From: Nocardia sp. CY41 | GTDB taxonomy: Bacteria > Actinomycetota > Actinomycetes > Mycobacteriales > Mycobacteriaceae | Direction of reading: 5' to 3' | Assembly: GCF_009829325.1 (NCBI RefSeq) | Contig: NZ_VUOS01000012.1 | Location: 218,280-282,279, forward strand | Length of the DNA stretch: 64,000 nucleotides | Shown here: positions 38,593-48,327 of the stretch, piece after piece | Position numbering within the stretch: position 1 is the stretch's first letter | Layout: each line of letters begins with the position of its first letter | Notes under the pieces: model-generated | What the model was told of the DNA's origin: nothing | What the model saw: only the letters and a program-made list of their open reading frames with translations | Database searches by the model: none | Made by a program: the position numbers and the translations under genes

Positions 38593-39474
38593 ATGCACGG
38601 GCACGGGTTTGCGAACGGGCTGAAGACCTTCGGGCTGATGGTGGGCCTGTCGGCCCTGATCGTGGTGATCGGCGCGCTGTTCCGCAACCCGACGATCCTC
38701 GTCGTCGCGATCCTGCTCGCGGTGGGCATGAATGCCTACGCGTACTTCAACAGCGACAAGATCGCGCTGAAGGCCATGCACGCGCAGCCGGTCAGCGAGT
38801 TGGAGGCCCCGGTCATGTACCGGATCGTGCGGGAGCTGGCCACCATCGCGCGGCAGCCGATGCCCCGGCTGTACATCAGCCCGACGAACGCGCCCAACGC
38901 CTTCGCCACCGGACGCAGTCCACGCCACGCCGCGGTCTGTTGCACCAGCGGCATCTTGCAGCTCCTCGACGAGCGGGAATTGCGGGCCGTGCTCGGTCAC
39001 GAGCTCTCGCATGTCTACAACCGCGACATCCTCATCTCCTCGATCGCGGGTGCGCTCGCGGCGGTCATCTCCGGCGTGGCGAACCTGGCCATGTACCTGT
39101 CCATGTTCGGCGGCAATCGCAACGGCGAGGGTCCGAACGTGCTGGCCGTGCTGCTGGTGTCGCTGCTCGGCCCGATCGCCGCGACGCTGATCAAGCTGGC
39201 CGTCTCGCGTTCGCGCGAATTCCAGGCCGACCAGTCCGGCGCCGAGCTGACCGGTGATCCGCTGGCGCTGGCGTCCGCGCTACGGAAGATCGAACGCGGC
39301 GTGCAGACCGCCCCACTTCCGCCCGAGCCGCGGCTGGCGTCGCAGTCGCACCTGATGATCGCCAATCCGTTCCGTGCGGGTGAGCGGGTCGCGCGCTGGT
39401 TCTCCACGCATCCGTCGATGAACGAACGCATCGCCCGGCTCGAGGAGATGGCGGGCGGCCCGCGCCGGTACTGA
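38593..39474 (+). CDS. htpX: Zinc metalloprotease HtpX
   Basis: 293-residue M48 membrane protease for quality control of misfolded membrane proteins. Two N-terminal helices ([38 protein letters not shown]), zinc motif [17 protein letters not shown] at about residue 139 and the downstream glutamate in [13 protein letters not shown]. Ends with [20 protein letters not shown], typical of HtpX. Follows the prenyl synthase as in mycobacteria. Confidence 0.95.
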   Translation: MHGHGFANGLKTFGLMVGLSALIVVIGALFRNPTILVVAILLAVGMNAYAYFNSDKIALKAMHAQPVSELEAPVMYRIVRELATIARQPMPRLYISPTNAPNAFATGRSPRHAAVCCTSGILQLLDERELRAVLGHELSHVYNRDILISSIAGALAAVISGVANLAMYLSMFGGNRNGEGPNVLAVLLVSLLGPIAATLIKLAVSRSREFQADQSGAELTGDPLALASALRKIERGVQTAPLPPEPRLASQSHLMIANPFRAGERVARWFSTHPSMNERIARLEEMAGGPRRY

Positions 39475-39486
39475 GTCCTCGGGCGC

Positions 39487-39951
39487 TCAATCCTCCATGG
39501 CCAGCTGGTCTTCGTAGGCGCGAAACGTCTCGACGAACAACCGCCGCTGCTGCGCGGTGAGCGGCTCGAGCACCGTGCGCCAGGCGCGAGCGCTGCGCCC
39601 CAGCCATTTGTGCACGGCTTGCTCGTGCGCCGGTGCGATGGCGACGATGGTGCGTCTGCGGTCGTCCGGGTCCGCGCCGCGTTCGAGCACACCCTGCTTG
39701 CTGAGTTCGCCGACCATCAGACTCACCGTCGTCGGCGCCACCTCCAGCCGGGCGGCCAGATCCGTCACCGTGGTCGGTCCGTCGAACACCAGATTGGCCA
39801 GTAGCGACAGGTGCCGAGGCGCCAGCGAGAACGACTCCAGCTCCTTCGGGACGCCCAGTTTCTTGGCTCGCCCCACCACGCGCGGCATCAGCAGCAGCAA
39901 CGTGCGGATGCCTTCGTCCACGCCGAGTCCCGGCCGCTCCTCGGTTGACAC
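39487..39951 (-). CDS. MarR-family transcriptional regulator
   Basis: 154 residues. Winged helix: SLLANLVFDGPTTVTDLAAR and VAPTTVSLMVGELSKQGVLE, then DPDDRRRTIVAI as the wing. GTG 39951 has GGAGGG eight bases upstream. Divergent from the nitroreductase-hemerythrin gene; two palindromes lie between them, so MarR repression of that gene and of itself is likely. Confidence 0.86.
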   Translation of the reverse strand: MSTEERPGLGVDEGIRTLLLLMPRVVGRAKKLGVPKELESFSLAPRHLSLLANLVFDGPTTVTDLAARLEVAPTTVSLMVGELSKQGVLERGADPDDRRRTIVAIAPAHEQAVHKWLGRSARAWRTVLEPLTAQQRRLFVETFRAYEDQLAMED

Positions 39952-39972
39952 GCCGACCACCCTCCCAATACC

Positions 39973-40006
39973 TTTGTCTACAAAACAGATTTGCTTGCAA
40001 AGCAAA
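39973..40006. promoter_or_regulatory. Two palindromes between divergent MarR and nitroreductase genes
   Basis: TTTGTctACAAA (39973-39984) and TTTGCTTgcaAAGCAAA (39990-40006), both with perfect arms. They lie 22 bp before the MarR start, the place expected of an autoregulatory MarR operator. Confidence 0.6.
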
Positions 40007-40076
40007 ATCCTGTCTTCTCATCAGGCTATAACCAGCGGTCGCGGCGGCTGCGTCGTACCGCGGAAGGGTGTCGGAC

Positions 40077-41099
40077 ATGACCGATCCGGAGCGCAGTGGG
40101 CCGAACGAGTTCAACCAGGCGATCATCGCGGAGTTCCGCGCGAACGCGGGCCGCGTCGGCGGAATGTTCGAGGGAGCGCCGCTGCTCCTGCTCACCACCG
40201 TCGGCGCGAAAACCGGACGCGACCACACGGTGCCGGTCGTCTACCGCCGAGACGGTGGGCGCGTCTTGGTGTTCGGGTCCAACGCGGGCGCGAACACGCA
40301 TCCGGCCTGGTTCCACAACGTGCGGGCGAATCCCGAGGTGACCGTCGAGATCGGCGCGGCGGAGCGGCTCGAGACCTACCCCGCGAACGCCCGAGTGCTC
40401 GAGGGTGCCGAGCGGGACCGGCACTATGCCGCCCAAGCCGACGACGACCCGGCCTTCGCCGCCTATCAGGCGGCGACCGACCGGGTGATCCCCGTCGTAG
40501 CGTTGGAGCCGGTCACGCGTCCTGGGCGCGGCAGGCGCCGCCTTCTGGCGGCAGCCGGAGCCGCCGCCGCGGCGGGCGTCGCGGGTGCGGCAGTGCTGAC
40601 CGGATCGCCCGACGCGGCCACGCCCGCGCGACAGCGCGTCGCGGCCGTCGGCGATCACCTCCGGCACGTGCATGCTCAGTTGCGTCGCGACCTCGCCGCC
40701 GTCCGAACGGGTCTCGAGCAGTACGTACGCGCGCCGGACGCGGCGGGCAAACCGGCGCTGCCGCAGGATCTACGCGCCCACTGCGTCGCGTTCTGCGGCG
40801 CGCTCGGCGAACATCACACCAGCGAGGACGGCGTCTTCCCCGCCCTGGTCCGGCTGCATCCCGAACTCACCGCCGTGATCGACCGACTCAACCGCGAGCA
40901 CGGTGTAGTCGCCACCGCGCTCACCGAGCTACGGGAACTCCTCGACGCGCCGGAACCCGGCGATCCGGCCAGGCTTCGCACGGAATTCGACCGCCTCGCG
41001 ACCGAATTGGAGACCCACTTCACTTATGAGGAGCAGACCCTCGTGGACACGCTGAACGCGACCGATCCCGCCGCGCTTCGGGCCGGCGGTCAGCGGTAG
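40077..41099 (+). CDS. Ddn-type nitroreductase/quinone reductase fused to a hemerythrin domain
   Basis: 340 residues. The first 145 match the deazaflavin (F420)-dependent nitroreductase family ([40 protein letters not shown]). A hydrophobic Ala-rich segment ([20 protein letters not shown]) links to a hemerythrin-like C-terminus with [33 protein letters not shown] and [11 protein letters not shown], which supply the His/Glu ligands of a di-iron site. The linker might be membrane-seated. Start ATG 40077 has GGAAGG nine bases upstream. The 3' end overlaps yajQ by ten bases. Confidence 0.82.
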   Translation: MTDPERSGPNEFNQAIIAEFRANAGRVGGMFEGAPLLLLTTVGAKTGRDHTVPVVYRRDGGRVLVFGSNAGANTHPAWFHNVRANPEVTVEIGAAERLETYPANARVLEGAERDRHYAAQADDDPAFAAYQAATDRVIPVVALEPVTRPGRGRRRLLAAAGAAAAAGVAGAAVLTGSPDAATPARQRVAAVGDHLRHVHAQLRRDLAAVRTGLEQYVRAPDAAGKPALPQDLRAHCVAFCGALGEHHTSEDGVFPALVRLHPELTAVIDRLNREHGVVATALTELRELLDAPEPGDPARLRTEFDRLATELETHFTYEEQTLVDTLNATDPAALRAGGQR

Positions 41100-41581
41100 T
41101 TGACGAATTGCAGCGCGATGCCGAAATCCTCGCCCTTCAGCAGGGCGATGACGGCCTGCAGATCATCGCGCTTCTTGCTGCTCACCCGCAGCTCATCGCC
41201 TTGGATCTGCGCCTTCACGCCCTTGGGGCCCTCGTCCCGGATCTTCTTGGAGATCTTCTTCGCGTGCTCGGAGTCGATGCCCTGCACCAGTGAACCGGTG
41301 ATCTTGTACACCTTGCCGGAGGAGACCGGCTCGCCCGCGTCGAACGCCTTCAACGAGATGTCGCGGCGGATCAGCTTCTCCTTGAACACCTCCAGCGCGG
41401 CCTTCACACGCTCCTCCGCCTCCGCGGTGAGCACGATCTTGTCCTCGCCGGACCATTCGATCGACGCGCCGGTGCCGCGGAAGTCGTAGCGGGTGTTGAG
41501 CTCCTTCTCCGCCTGATGCAGAGCGTTGTCGACCTCCTGCCGATCGACCTTGCTCACAACATCGAAAGACGAATCAGCCAC
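41090..41581 (-). CDS. yajQ: YajQ family cyclic di-GMP-binding protein
   Basis: 163 residues. [20 protein letters not shown] and [18 protein letters not shown] are the conserved YajQ start, with [20 protein letters not shown] at the C-terminus. Some family members bind nucleotides or cyclic di-GMP; the role in actinobacteria is unknown. GTG 41581 has CAGGAG eight bases upstream. An orthologue (Rv0566c) sits in the same block in M. tuberculosis. Confidence 0.93.
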   Translation of the reverse strand: MADSSFDVVSKVDRQEVDNALHQAEKELNTRYDFRGTGASIEWSGEDKIVLTAEAEERVKAALEVFKEKLIRRDISLKAFDAGEPVSSGKVYKITGSLVQGIDSEHAKKISKKIRDEGPKGVKAQIQGDELRVSSKKRDDLQAVIALLKGEDFGIALQFVNYR

Positions 41582-41755
41582 GCTGCGCTCCTGTTCTGAC
41601 GGTCCGACGGGTGAGCTGAACCCGATGCTTCCAGCCACCGTCAGTTCTACCCGGAGACCCGAGGGTAGTCGTGTCGCAGGGCCGATAGCCAGCCGGTTTG
41701 CATTCAGGGTGCGGGTTCGATGTATTCTGCTCAGCGCGCGAAACAATGCGCGAAC

Positions 41756-41838
41756 GGCAGGTTGCCCGAGCGGCCAATGGGAGCAGACTGTAAATCTGTC
41801 GGTGAAAGCCTACGTAGGTTCGAATCCTACACCTGCCA
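41756..41838 (+). tRNA. tRNA-Tyr (GTA)
   Basis: 83 nt with a long variable arm. Acceptor GGCAGGT pairs with ACCTGCC; anticodon loop CTGTAAA with GTA; T-arm GGTTCGAATCC. CCA is not encoded. Confidence 0.95.
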
Positions 41839-41852
41839 CCGTCGTTCGCTGA

Positions 41853-41901
41853 GTGAGCCCTGTACGCAAAAAGCGCGTACAGGGCTCACTTTGTCTGTCT
41901 T
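41853..41901 (+). terminator. Intrinsic terminator of tRNA-Tyr
   Basis: Perfect 15-bp stem GTGAGCCCTGTACGC/GCGTACAGGGCTCAC (41853-41867, 41875-41889) with an A-rich loop, then TTTGTCTGTCTT. Confidence 0.9.
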
Positions 41902-41955
41902 GTGGGGGTGCAACCCCCACACCCCGCCCGGCGGGGCTTCGCCCCCCGGACCCCC
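41902..41955. repeat. REP-like GC-rich tandem hairpins
   Basis: GTGGGGGTgcaACCCCCAC is a perfect hairpin, directly followed by CCCCGCCcggCGGGG and GGGGcttcgCCCC stems and a CCCCC tail. Such elements recur between genes in many high-GC actinobacteria; I cannot count genomic copies from here. Confidence 0.5.
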
Positions 41956-42474
41956 TTCGGTGGTTGCGTTGGTCACGGGTGGTTCGTTGTGGGAGTGCAT
42001 GGAGAAACGACGTCTTTCCAAGGCTCGATCTTGTGATCCGCACATCCGAACGATGCCCACCCTCCATTCCTCCGCACCCCTCCGCCTCGATCGTTTCGCT
42101 CATCGAGGGATCGTTTGCTGTGATGGTCGATCGGTCGCTTCCTCCTCATCGGCTTCGATCGGGCGTTGGTCCGGTCATCGCGCTTCCGGTCGGAACGCTT
42201 TGCGTTCCTGGCTGCGTTGGCTGCGTGTGACGGGGCTGCCCGCGTGGTCAGGGTGGCGTCGGGATGGTTATCGCCGATTTCGAACAATTCTTTGGTTCGC
42301 GAGCGGGCGGGCACTTCCGAGTGGGCCGTGAAGGCCCGCGAACCGTGGCCGCGAACCGTCGAAAACATTGCCCTGACCACGCGGTTTGGTGCTGAGACCG
42401 GTGAGTGTGTAACCTCGTTCAAGACTTCACCGCGCTGGGGTCGAGCGTTCGAGGCTCGGTGCGGAAGCAGTCAT
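41956..42474. other. Intergenic region before tRNA-Thr
   Basis: About 520 bp without a supported gene. GC is visibly lower than in the coding regions, with T/C-rich stretches. Short frames here lack coding character. The tRNA-Thr promoter must lie at the right end, but no clear hexamers stand out. Confidence 0.4.
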
Positions 42475-42547
42475 GCCCCCTTAGCTCAGTCGGCAGAGCG
42501 TTTCCATGGTAAGGAAAAGGTCAACGGTTCGATTCCGTTAGGGGGCT
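42475..42547 (+). tRNA. tRNA-Thr (GGT)
   Basis: 73 nt. Acceptor GCCCCCT/AGGGGGC, D-arm TAGCTCAGTCGGCAGAGC, anticodon stem TTTCC/GGAAA with GGT, T-arm GGTTCGATTCC. CCA is not encoded. Confidence 0.95.
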
Positions 42548-42623
42548 CGCCGGATTGCCGGTGGTGACCGACTCGGCATCGCTCCCGTAGTGCGGGCTCG
42601 GCACCATGGCAATGCGACGCCGT

Positions 42624-42699
42624 GGCGGTGTAGCTCAGTCGGTAGAGCAAACGACTCATAATCGTTGTGTCGCCGGTTCAAGTCCGGCCATCGCTACCA
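42624..42699 (+). tRNA. tRNA-Met (CAT)
   Basis: Acceptor GGCGGTG pairs with CATCGCT (two G-U pairs), anticodon CAT in ACTCATAAT, T-arm CCGGTTCAAGTCCGG. CCA is encoded (42697-42699). The D-arm and acceptor are of the elongator type. Confidence 0.93.
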
Positions 42700-42741
42700 C
42701 AACCGATACAAGCCCATCAGGTACCGGAAAGAAGGCATATC

Positions 42742-42912
42742 GTGGCCGCGAAGTCCACCGATGTCCGGCCAAAGATCACCTTGGCCTGCGAGCAGTGCAA
42801 GCACCGCAACTACATCACCAAGAAGAACCGGCGCAATGACCCGGATCGTCTGGAGCTGAAGAAGTTCTGCCCGAACTGCGGCACACACCGGGCGCACCGC
42901 GAATCCCGCTAG
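42742..42912 (+). CDS. rpmG: 50S ribosomal protein L33
   Basis: 56 residues; zinc-ribbon form with CEQC and CPNC, and the L33 core [23 protein letters not shown] 42742 follows AAAGAAGG. It lies 42 bp after tRNA-Met and may be cotranscribed with the tRNAs. Confidence 0.95.
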
Positions 42913-43089
42913 TCCTCCACGCGTGAACTACCGCGTGGACTAACGCCGGGAGTCGCCTCCCGGTATCTCGGGCCGTGGCACCGCGAGGGCCGGACAACTG
43001 TCCGGCCCTGACGCATTTTCACGGTGTGGGTGCGGTGGTGAGCGCTCCGCAGACTCCGGGTGACGGGGTCAGATAGGTACAGTCCTCCC

Positions 43090-44163
43090 GTGACAATCAA
43101 CACCGGTACAGACGAAGCGGTCCAGACGGGCGAGGCGCTCGACCCCGCGGCGAACGCCGCGGCGATGGTCGGTCACCACTACCGCGTCGACGACTACTAC
43201 GAGGTCGGCCGCGAGAAGGTGCGTGAATACGCCCGCGCCGTGCAGGACTACCACCCGGTGCACTGGGACGAGGACGCGGCGCAGGAGTACGGGTACGACA
43301 ACCTGCTCGCGCCGGTCACCTTCATCTCCCTGGTAGGGATTCTCGCGCAACGCAAATTGTTCGAAGAGGTCGTCACCGGCTACGACCTCAGCCAGATCAT
43401 GCAGACCGACCAGATCCTGGAATTCCATCGCCCGATCCGGGTCGGCGACCAGCTCACCTGCGATGTCCATCTGCATTCGTTCCGGCAGGCCTTCGGCGGC
43501 GACATCATCGTGACCAAGAACATCGTCACCGCGCAGAACGACGAACTGGTGCTCACCACCTACACCACGCTCGTCGGCCGCAGCGGCGGCGACATCGACC
43601 CGAACCTCAACGCCGCCGTCCGCAACGTGCTCATGCACGGCATCGGCGAGGACGCGCCGGGGCACCACCCGCGCACGTCGCTCGCGGTGACCGAGGCGCC
43701 CGCGCCGGTCGTACCGCCCGTGGAAGGGGTGCGCACGAAGCACGCCATCCGGTTCGAGGACGTCTCGGTCGGCGACGAGCTGCCCGCGCGCATCGTCCGG
43801 CTCACCCGCGGCGATCTGGTGAACTACGCGGGCGTCTCCGGCGATGCCAACCCGATCCACTGGAGCGACGAGGTCGTCAAGCTGGTCGGCCTGGAGAACG
43901 TCGTCGCGCACGGCATGTTGACCATGGGTCTCGGCGGCGGATTCGTCACCTCGTGGCTCGGCGACCCCGGCGCGGTCAAGGAGTACAACGTCCGCTTCAC
44001 CAGCCCGGTCTACGTGGGCTCCGAGGAGGCGGCCGAAATCGAGTACACCGGTAAGGTGAAGTCGGTCGATCCGGAGAACCGGACCGCGGTCGTGGCCATC
44101 GTGGCGAAGGCGGCGGGGAAGAAGATCTTCGGCCGCGCCACCGCGACGGTGCAGCTGGCCTGA
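43090..44163 (+). CDS. hadAB: Fused (3R)-hydroxyacyl-ACP dehydratase HadA-HadB
   Basis: 357 residues with two hotdog domains. The first (about 25-175; VQDYHPVHWDEDAAQEYGYD) matches the non-catalytic HadA. The second (about 215-357) carries the hydratase-2 motif GVSGDANPIHWSDE with its Asp and His, as in HadB. In M. tuberculosis hadA, hadB and hadC are separate genes of mycolic acid elongation at the same place, between rpmG and tRNA-Trp. Here no hadC follows. GTG 43090. Confidence 0.92.
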   Translation: MTINTGTDEAVQTGEALDPAANAAAMVGHHYRVDDYYEVGREKVREYARAVQDYHPVHWDEDAAQEYGYDNLLAPVTFISLVGILAQRKLFEEVVTGYDLSQIMQTDQILEFHRPIRVGDQLTCDVHLHSFRQAFGGDIIVTKNIVTAQNDELVLTTYTTLVGRSGGDIDPNLNAAVRNVLMHGIGEDAPGHHPRTSLAVTEAPAPVVPPVEGVRTKHAIRFEDVSVGDELPARIVRLTRGDLVNYAGVSGDANPIHWSDEVVKLVGLENVVAHGMLTMGLGGGFVTSWLGDPGAVKEYNVRFTSPVYVGSEEAAEIEYTGKVKSVDPENRTAVVAIVAKAAGKKIFGRATATVQLA

Positions 44164-44385
44164 CCAGGGACAGCGACCCGGATTGGCTAATGGCGCGCAC
44201 GGTAACGTACACTCAGGTTTCTGGGGTCGCCAGCCGCTGCGCGCTGCTCTGAGGGGCTGGTTCCAGGCGGTCCGTGTGGATCGCCCACGGGGCCGGCAAC
44301 TGCCGGAGCGGCGCGCGTGTTGTGTGACACCAGGACACAACTGAATATCGGAACAGTGGTTGGACAGCCGACATCGTCCAACCGA

Positions 44386-44458
<73 letters not shown>

Positions 44459-44489
44459 CCCTGGATGCCAGCGACGAGAGAGGATCGAC

Positions 44490-44570
44490 GTGAGCGAGCG
44501 TAGCGAGCGAGCCATTGGCACAGCGCGCATCGCGCACGACGGCACCAAACGGAGCGAGGAGAAGGCGTGA
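44490..44570 (+). CDS. 26-codon upstream ORF overlapping secE start
   Basis: GTG 44490 opens VSERSERAIGTARIAH... and ends in TGA (44568-44570), overlapping the secE GTG as GTGA. AGAGAGGA six bases before it is a good Shine-Dalgarno, the best of the three related ORFs. Same length and DNA start as the ORFs before menE and the Mce-associated gene. secE itself lacks a separate strong Shine-Dalgarno apart from GAGGAGAAGG inside this ORF. Confidence 0.55.
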   Translation: MSERSERAIGTARIAHDGTKRSEEKA

Positions 44571-44965
44571 GCGACGAGCGGGACACTCGCCGCGGCGCAC
44601 ATGCCGCCGACGAAGGCGATGGCACCGCCGCAGCGACACGACCGAGCGGAAAGCGATCCGCCCGGCGGACTCGCGCTGGATCCTCACAGGTCGACACGGG
44701 CGCTATCGCCACGCTCGACCGTCCGTCGCGGAAGGCAGCCAAGGCGACCGATCGGGCCGAACGCAAGAAGTCGGGTAATCCGTTCAAGCGTTTGATCAAG
44801 TTCCTGCGTGAGGTCATCGCGGAACTGCGCAAGGTGATCTGGCCCAACCGGAAGCAGATGGTCACCTATACGAGCGTTGTTCTGGTGTTCGTGATTTTCA
44901 TGGTCGCGTTCATCAGCGGGTTGGATCTGGCGTTCATCAAGGGTGTCAACTGGCTGTTCGGCTAG
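44567..44965 (+). CDS. secE: Preprotein translocase subunit SecE
   Basis: 132 residues. A charged, probably disordered N-terminal extension of about 70 residues precedes the conserved core FKRLIKFLREVIAELRKVIW, then PNRKQMVTYTSVVLVFV, and one C-terminal transmembrane helix. SecE stabilises SecY in the translocon. GTG 44567 overlaps the stop of the 26-codon upstream ORF. nusG follows, the universal secE-nusG order. Confidence 0.95.
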   Translation: MSDERDTRRGAHAADEGDGTAAATRPSGKRSARRTRAGSSQVDTGAIATLDRPSRKAAKATDRAERKKSGNPFKRLIKFLREVIAELRKVIWPNRKQMVTYTSVVLVFVIFMVAFISGLDLAFIKGVNWLFG

Positions 44966-45019
44966 CTGAACGACGCCGACGCCGGTAGCCGATCCCGGGG
45001 CGGACACGGGTGGCAGTGA

Positions 45020-45874
<855 letters not shown>

Positions 45875-45971
45875 ATCCGTTCCGTCGACGACGGGATGAG
45901 TCGACCCGTGCCGCGGGTCGAGTCACCAGACTTGCAAAGAGCAAGGGACACCAAACACCTAGGAAAGAAAG

Positions 45972-46406
45972 ATGCCCCCCAAGAAGAAGAAGCTCGCCGG
46001 GATCATCAAGCTTCAGATCCAGGCCGGCCAGGCGAACCCGGCCCCTCCGGTCGGCCCCGCGCTCGGTCAGCACGGCGTCAACATCATGGAGTTCTGCAAG
46101 GCGTACAACGCCGCGACCGAGTCGCAGCGTGGCAACGTCATCCCGGTCGAGATCTCGGTGTACGAGGACCGGTCGTTCGACTTCAAGCTGAAGACCCCGC
46201 CGGCCGCCAAGCTGCTGCTCAAGGCCGCAGGCGTGCAGAAGGGCTCGGCCGAGCCGCACCGCAACAAGGTCGCCAAGGTGACCATGGACCAGGTGCGCGA
46301 GATCGCCAAGACCAAGCAGGAAGATCTGAACGCCAACGACCTCGATCAGGCGGCCAAGATCATCGCGGGTACCGCGCGTTCGATGGGCATCACCATCGAA
46401 GGCTGA
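45972..46406 (+). CDS. rplK: 50S ribosomal protein L11
   Basis: 144 residues, full length. [20 protein letters not shown] and [20 protein letters not shown] are the L11 N-terminal signature; the RNA-binding C-terminal domain ends [27 protein letters not shown] precedes the ATG. Usually cotranscribed with rplA. Confidence 0.97.
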   Translation: MPPKKKKLAGIIKLQIQAGQANPAPPVGPALGQHGVNIMEFCKAYNAATESQRGNVIPVEISVYEDRSFDFKLKTPPAAKLLLKAAGVQKGSAEPHRNKVAKVTMDQVREIAKTKQEDLNANDLDQAAKIIAGTARSMGITIEG

Positions 46407-46557
46407 GCGGAATCGCTCCCTGGTGGGAGGGCCGGCCAGGCCCGATAACCACGTCTGAACTACCAACACAGCGGCGCGAGCGACGGGCTCGGAGGCGGAA
46501 GCCTGCGTGACCACGGAGAGCCCCGGGAGCGCCGCGGATCGAACAGGACAGAGAATC

Positions 46558-47271
46558 ATGGCAAAACGAAGCAAGGCGTACCTCGCCGCGGCCGAGAAGG
46601 TCGATCGCACCAAGCTCTACTCCCCGCTGGCCGCTGCGCGCCTGGCGAAGGAGACCGCCACCACCAAGACCGACGCGACCGTCGAGGTCGCCGTGCGTCT
46701 GGGTGTGGATCCCCGTAAGGCCGACCAGATGGTCCGCGGCACGGTCAACCTGCCGCACGGCACCGGTAAGACCGCGCGCGTCATCGTGTTCGCCGCGGGC
46801 GAGAAGGCCGCCGAGGCCGAGGCCGCCGGTGCGGACGCCGTCGGCGCCGAGGACCTGATCGAGCGGATCCAGGGCGGCTGGCTGGACTTCGACGCCGCGA
46901 TCGCCACCCCGGACCAGATGGCCAAGGTCGGCCGGATCGCGCGTGTTCTCGGCCCGCGCGGCCTGATGCCGAACCCGAAGACGGGCACGGTCACCACCGA
47001 CGTGACCAAGGCCGTCAACGACATCAAGGGCGGCAAGATCAACTTCCGCGTCGACAAGCAGGCCAACCTGCACTTCGTCATCGGCAAGGCGTCCTTCGAC
47101 GACAGCAAGCTGGTGGAGAACTACGGCGCCGCGCTGGACGAGATCCTGCGGGCCAAGCCGTCGACCGCCAAGGGCCGCTACGTCAAGAAGGTGACGGTCT
47201 CGACGAACACCGGACCGGGCATCCCGGTGGACCCGAACCGCACCCGCAACCTCCTCGACGAGGACGCGTAA
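46558..47271 (+). CDS. rplA: 50S ribosomal protein L1
   Basis: 237 residues. [20 protein letters not shown] starts the protein, and [20 protein letters not shown] is the L1 signature. L1 binds 23S rRNA at the stalk and usually represses its own operon. Follows rplK by 151 bp; the perfect hairpin at 47291 ends the unit. Confidence 0.97.
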   Translation: MAKRSKAYLAAAEKVDRTKLYSPLAAARLAKETATTKTDATVEVAVRLGVDPRKADQMVRGTVNLPHGTGKTARVIVFAAGEKAAEAEAAGADAVGAEDLIERIQGGWLDFDAAIATPDQMAKVGRIARVLGPRGLMPNPKTGTVTTDVTKAVNDIKGGKINFRVDKQANLHFVIGKASFDDSKLVENYGAALDEILRAKPSTAKGRYVKKVTVSTNTGPGIPVDPNRTRNLLDEDA

Positions 47272-47290
47272 GCAGCGGCTGAGCCGACCG

Positions 47291-47325
47291 TGACGGCGGG
47301 AACGCGTAATGCGTTCCCGCCGTCA
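47291..47325 (+). terminator. Terminator after rplA
   Basis: Perfect 15-bp stem TGACGGCGGGAACGC/GCGTTCCCGCCGTCA with loop GTAAT, 19 bases past the stop. Only a short T-run follows. Confidence 0.85.
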
Positions 47326-47370
47326 CGCGTTTGCGGACTAATCCGCGCGGCGACGTGGTTGGGGTTCGAT

Positions 47371-47910
47371 GTGACCGTCGTTCTGTTGATCTCCGGCAGC
47401 ACTCGCGCCGCCTCCACCAATTCGGCCGCTCTGCGGACCGTCTCGGCCATCGCCCCCGAGGGTGTCGAGACCGTCCGGTACGACGGTCTCGTCGACTTGC
47501 CCGCCTTCGACCCGGACGACGACGGCACCGCTCATCCATCGGTTCTCGCACTCCGCGAACAACTTTCGCGCGCCGCCGCCGTGCTGTTCTGCACGCCCGA
47601 ATACGCGGGCACCTTGCCGGGCAGCCTGAAGAACTTGTTGGACTGGACGGTCGGCACGGGAGATCTCTACGGCAAACCGGTCGCCTGGATCACCGTCGCG
47701 GTCCCCGGGCGCGGTGACGGTGCGACCGCGACGCTGCGCAGCGTGCTCGGCTATGTCGGAGCCGACATCGTTTCCGATGCCTGCAGCCGGCTGCCGGTGC
47801 TGCGCGAGGAGGTCGGCCCGGACGGATTGGTCGCCGACGCCGAATTCCGGTCCGGCGCCGTGACGGTGCTGCGCGAACTCGTCCGGCATGCCGAGACCGC
47901 GATAGCGTGA
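47371..47910 (+). CDS. NAD(P)H-dependent FMN reductase family protein
   Basis: 179 residues, flavodoxin-like fold. LLISGSTRAASTNSAALRTV is the FMN-phosphate loop, and LFCTPEYAGTLPGSLKNLLD, then WTVG, the second FMN-binding segment of the ArsH/ChrR/YieF-type family. GTG 47371. Likely a quinone or chromate/azo-type reductase; the physiological substrate is unknown. It is inserted between the L11-L1 and L10-L12 operons. Confidence 0.86.
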   Translation: MTVVLLISGSTRAASTNSAALRTVSAIAPEGVETVRYDGLVDLPAFDPDDDGTAHPSVLALREQLSRAAAVLFCTPEYAGTLPGSLKNLLDWTVGTGDLYGKPVAWITVAVPGRGDGATATLRSVLGYVGADIVSDACSRLPVLREEVGPDGLVADAEFRSGAVTVLRELVRHAETAIA

Positions 47911-48327
47911 GAAGCGTCACCGCCGAAGCCGCTTTCCGCTCGGTGGTCGAGCGGCCGTAGCGGAAATATCAATCGCCACACAACGACGGCCGGACGGTTG
48001 CGGTCCGGCATTGTGTGGTGCCCCGTTTTGGCAGATGGGAACCCCTCCGGGTACATTGGAGGTCGGTTATCGACGAGTTCGATCGCTACCCAATCCGTTC
48101 TACCGAAGACCGTTGGTCGCCGATCCCGTATGGGTTCGGTCGAAGGTCCGGCGACATTGCCGGCGGCCCACGCAGGGAGAGCCGAGGCTGGGAATTGATC
48201 CGGGCATGCTCCGGATCGATTTTCTGTTGCGCCCCGGAACGCTCTGCGTTCGGGGCGTTTGTTTTGTCGCCGGCCCCTGATCGGTAGTTCGCGTATACGA
48301 ACCGACCAATCAGAGAGGAGGCGAAGT
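47911..48327 (+). promoter_or_regulatory. rplJ leader and promoter region
   Basis: 417 bp without an ORF. A promoter candidate is TTGGCA (48028-48033), 18-base spacer, TACATT (48052-48057). The transcript would carry about 265 nt of leader with several hairpins: GATCCGG/CCGGATC (48197-48217), the terminator-like hairpin at 48230, and a TCGGT/ACCGA hairpin just before the AGAGAGGAGG Shine-Dalgarno of rplJ. L10 leaders that bind L10-L7/L12 for autoregulation are known in bacteria; this arrangement suits that role. Confidence 0.6.
48230..48266 (+). terminator. Terminator-like hairpin inside the rplJ leader
   Basis: CGCCCCGGAACGC/GCGTTCGGGGCG, 12 bp with one bulged G and a TCT loop, followed by TTTGTTTTG. 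It lies 62 bases before rplJ and so could attenuate the L10-L7/L12 operon. Confidence 0.7.

Noticed and set aside
41973..42422. Minus-strand frame of about 150 codons before tRNA-Thr
   Set aside because: No domain, no Shine-Dalgarno and an unusual amino acid mix; region looks noncoding.
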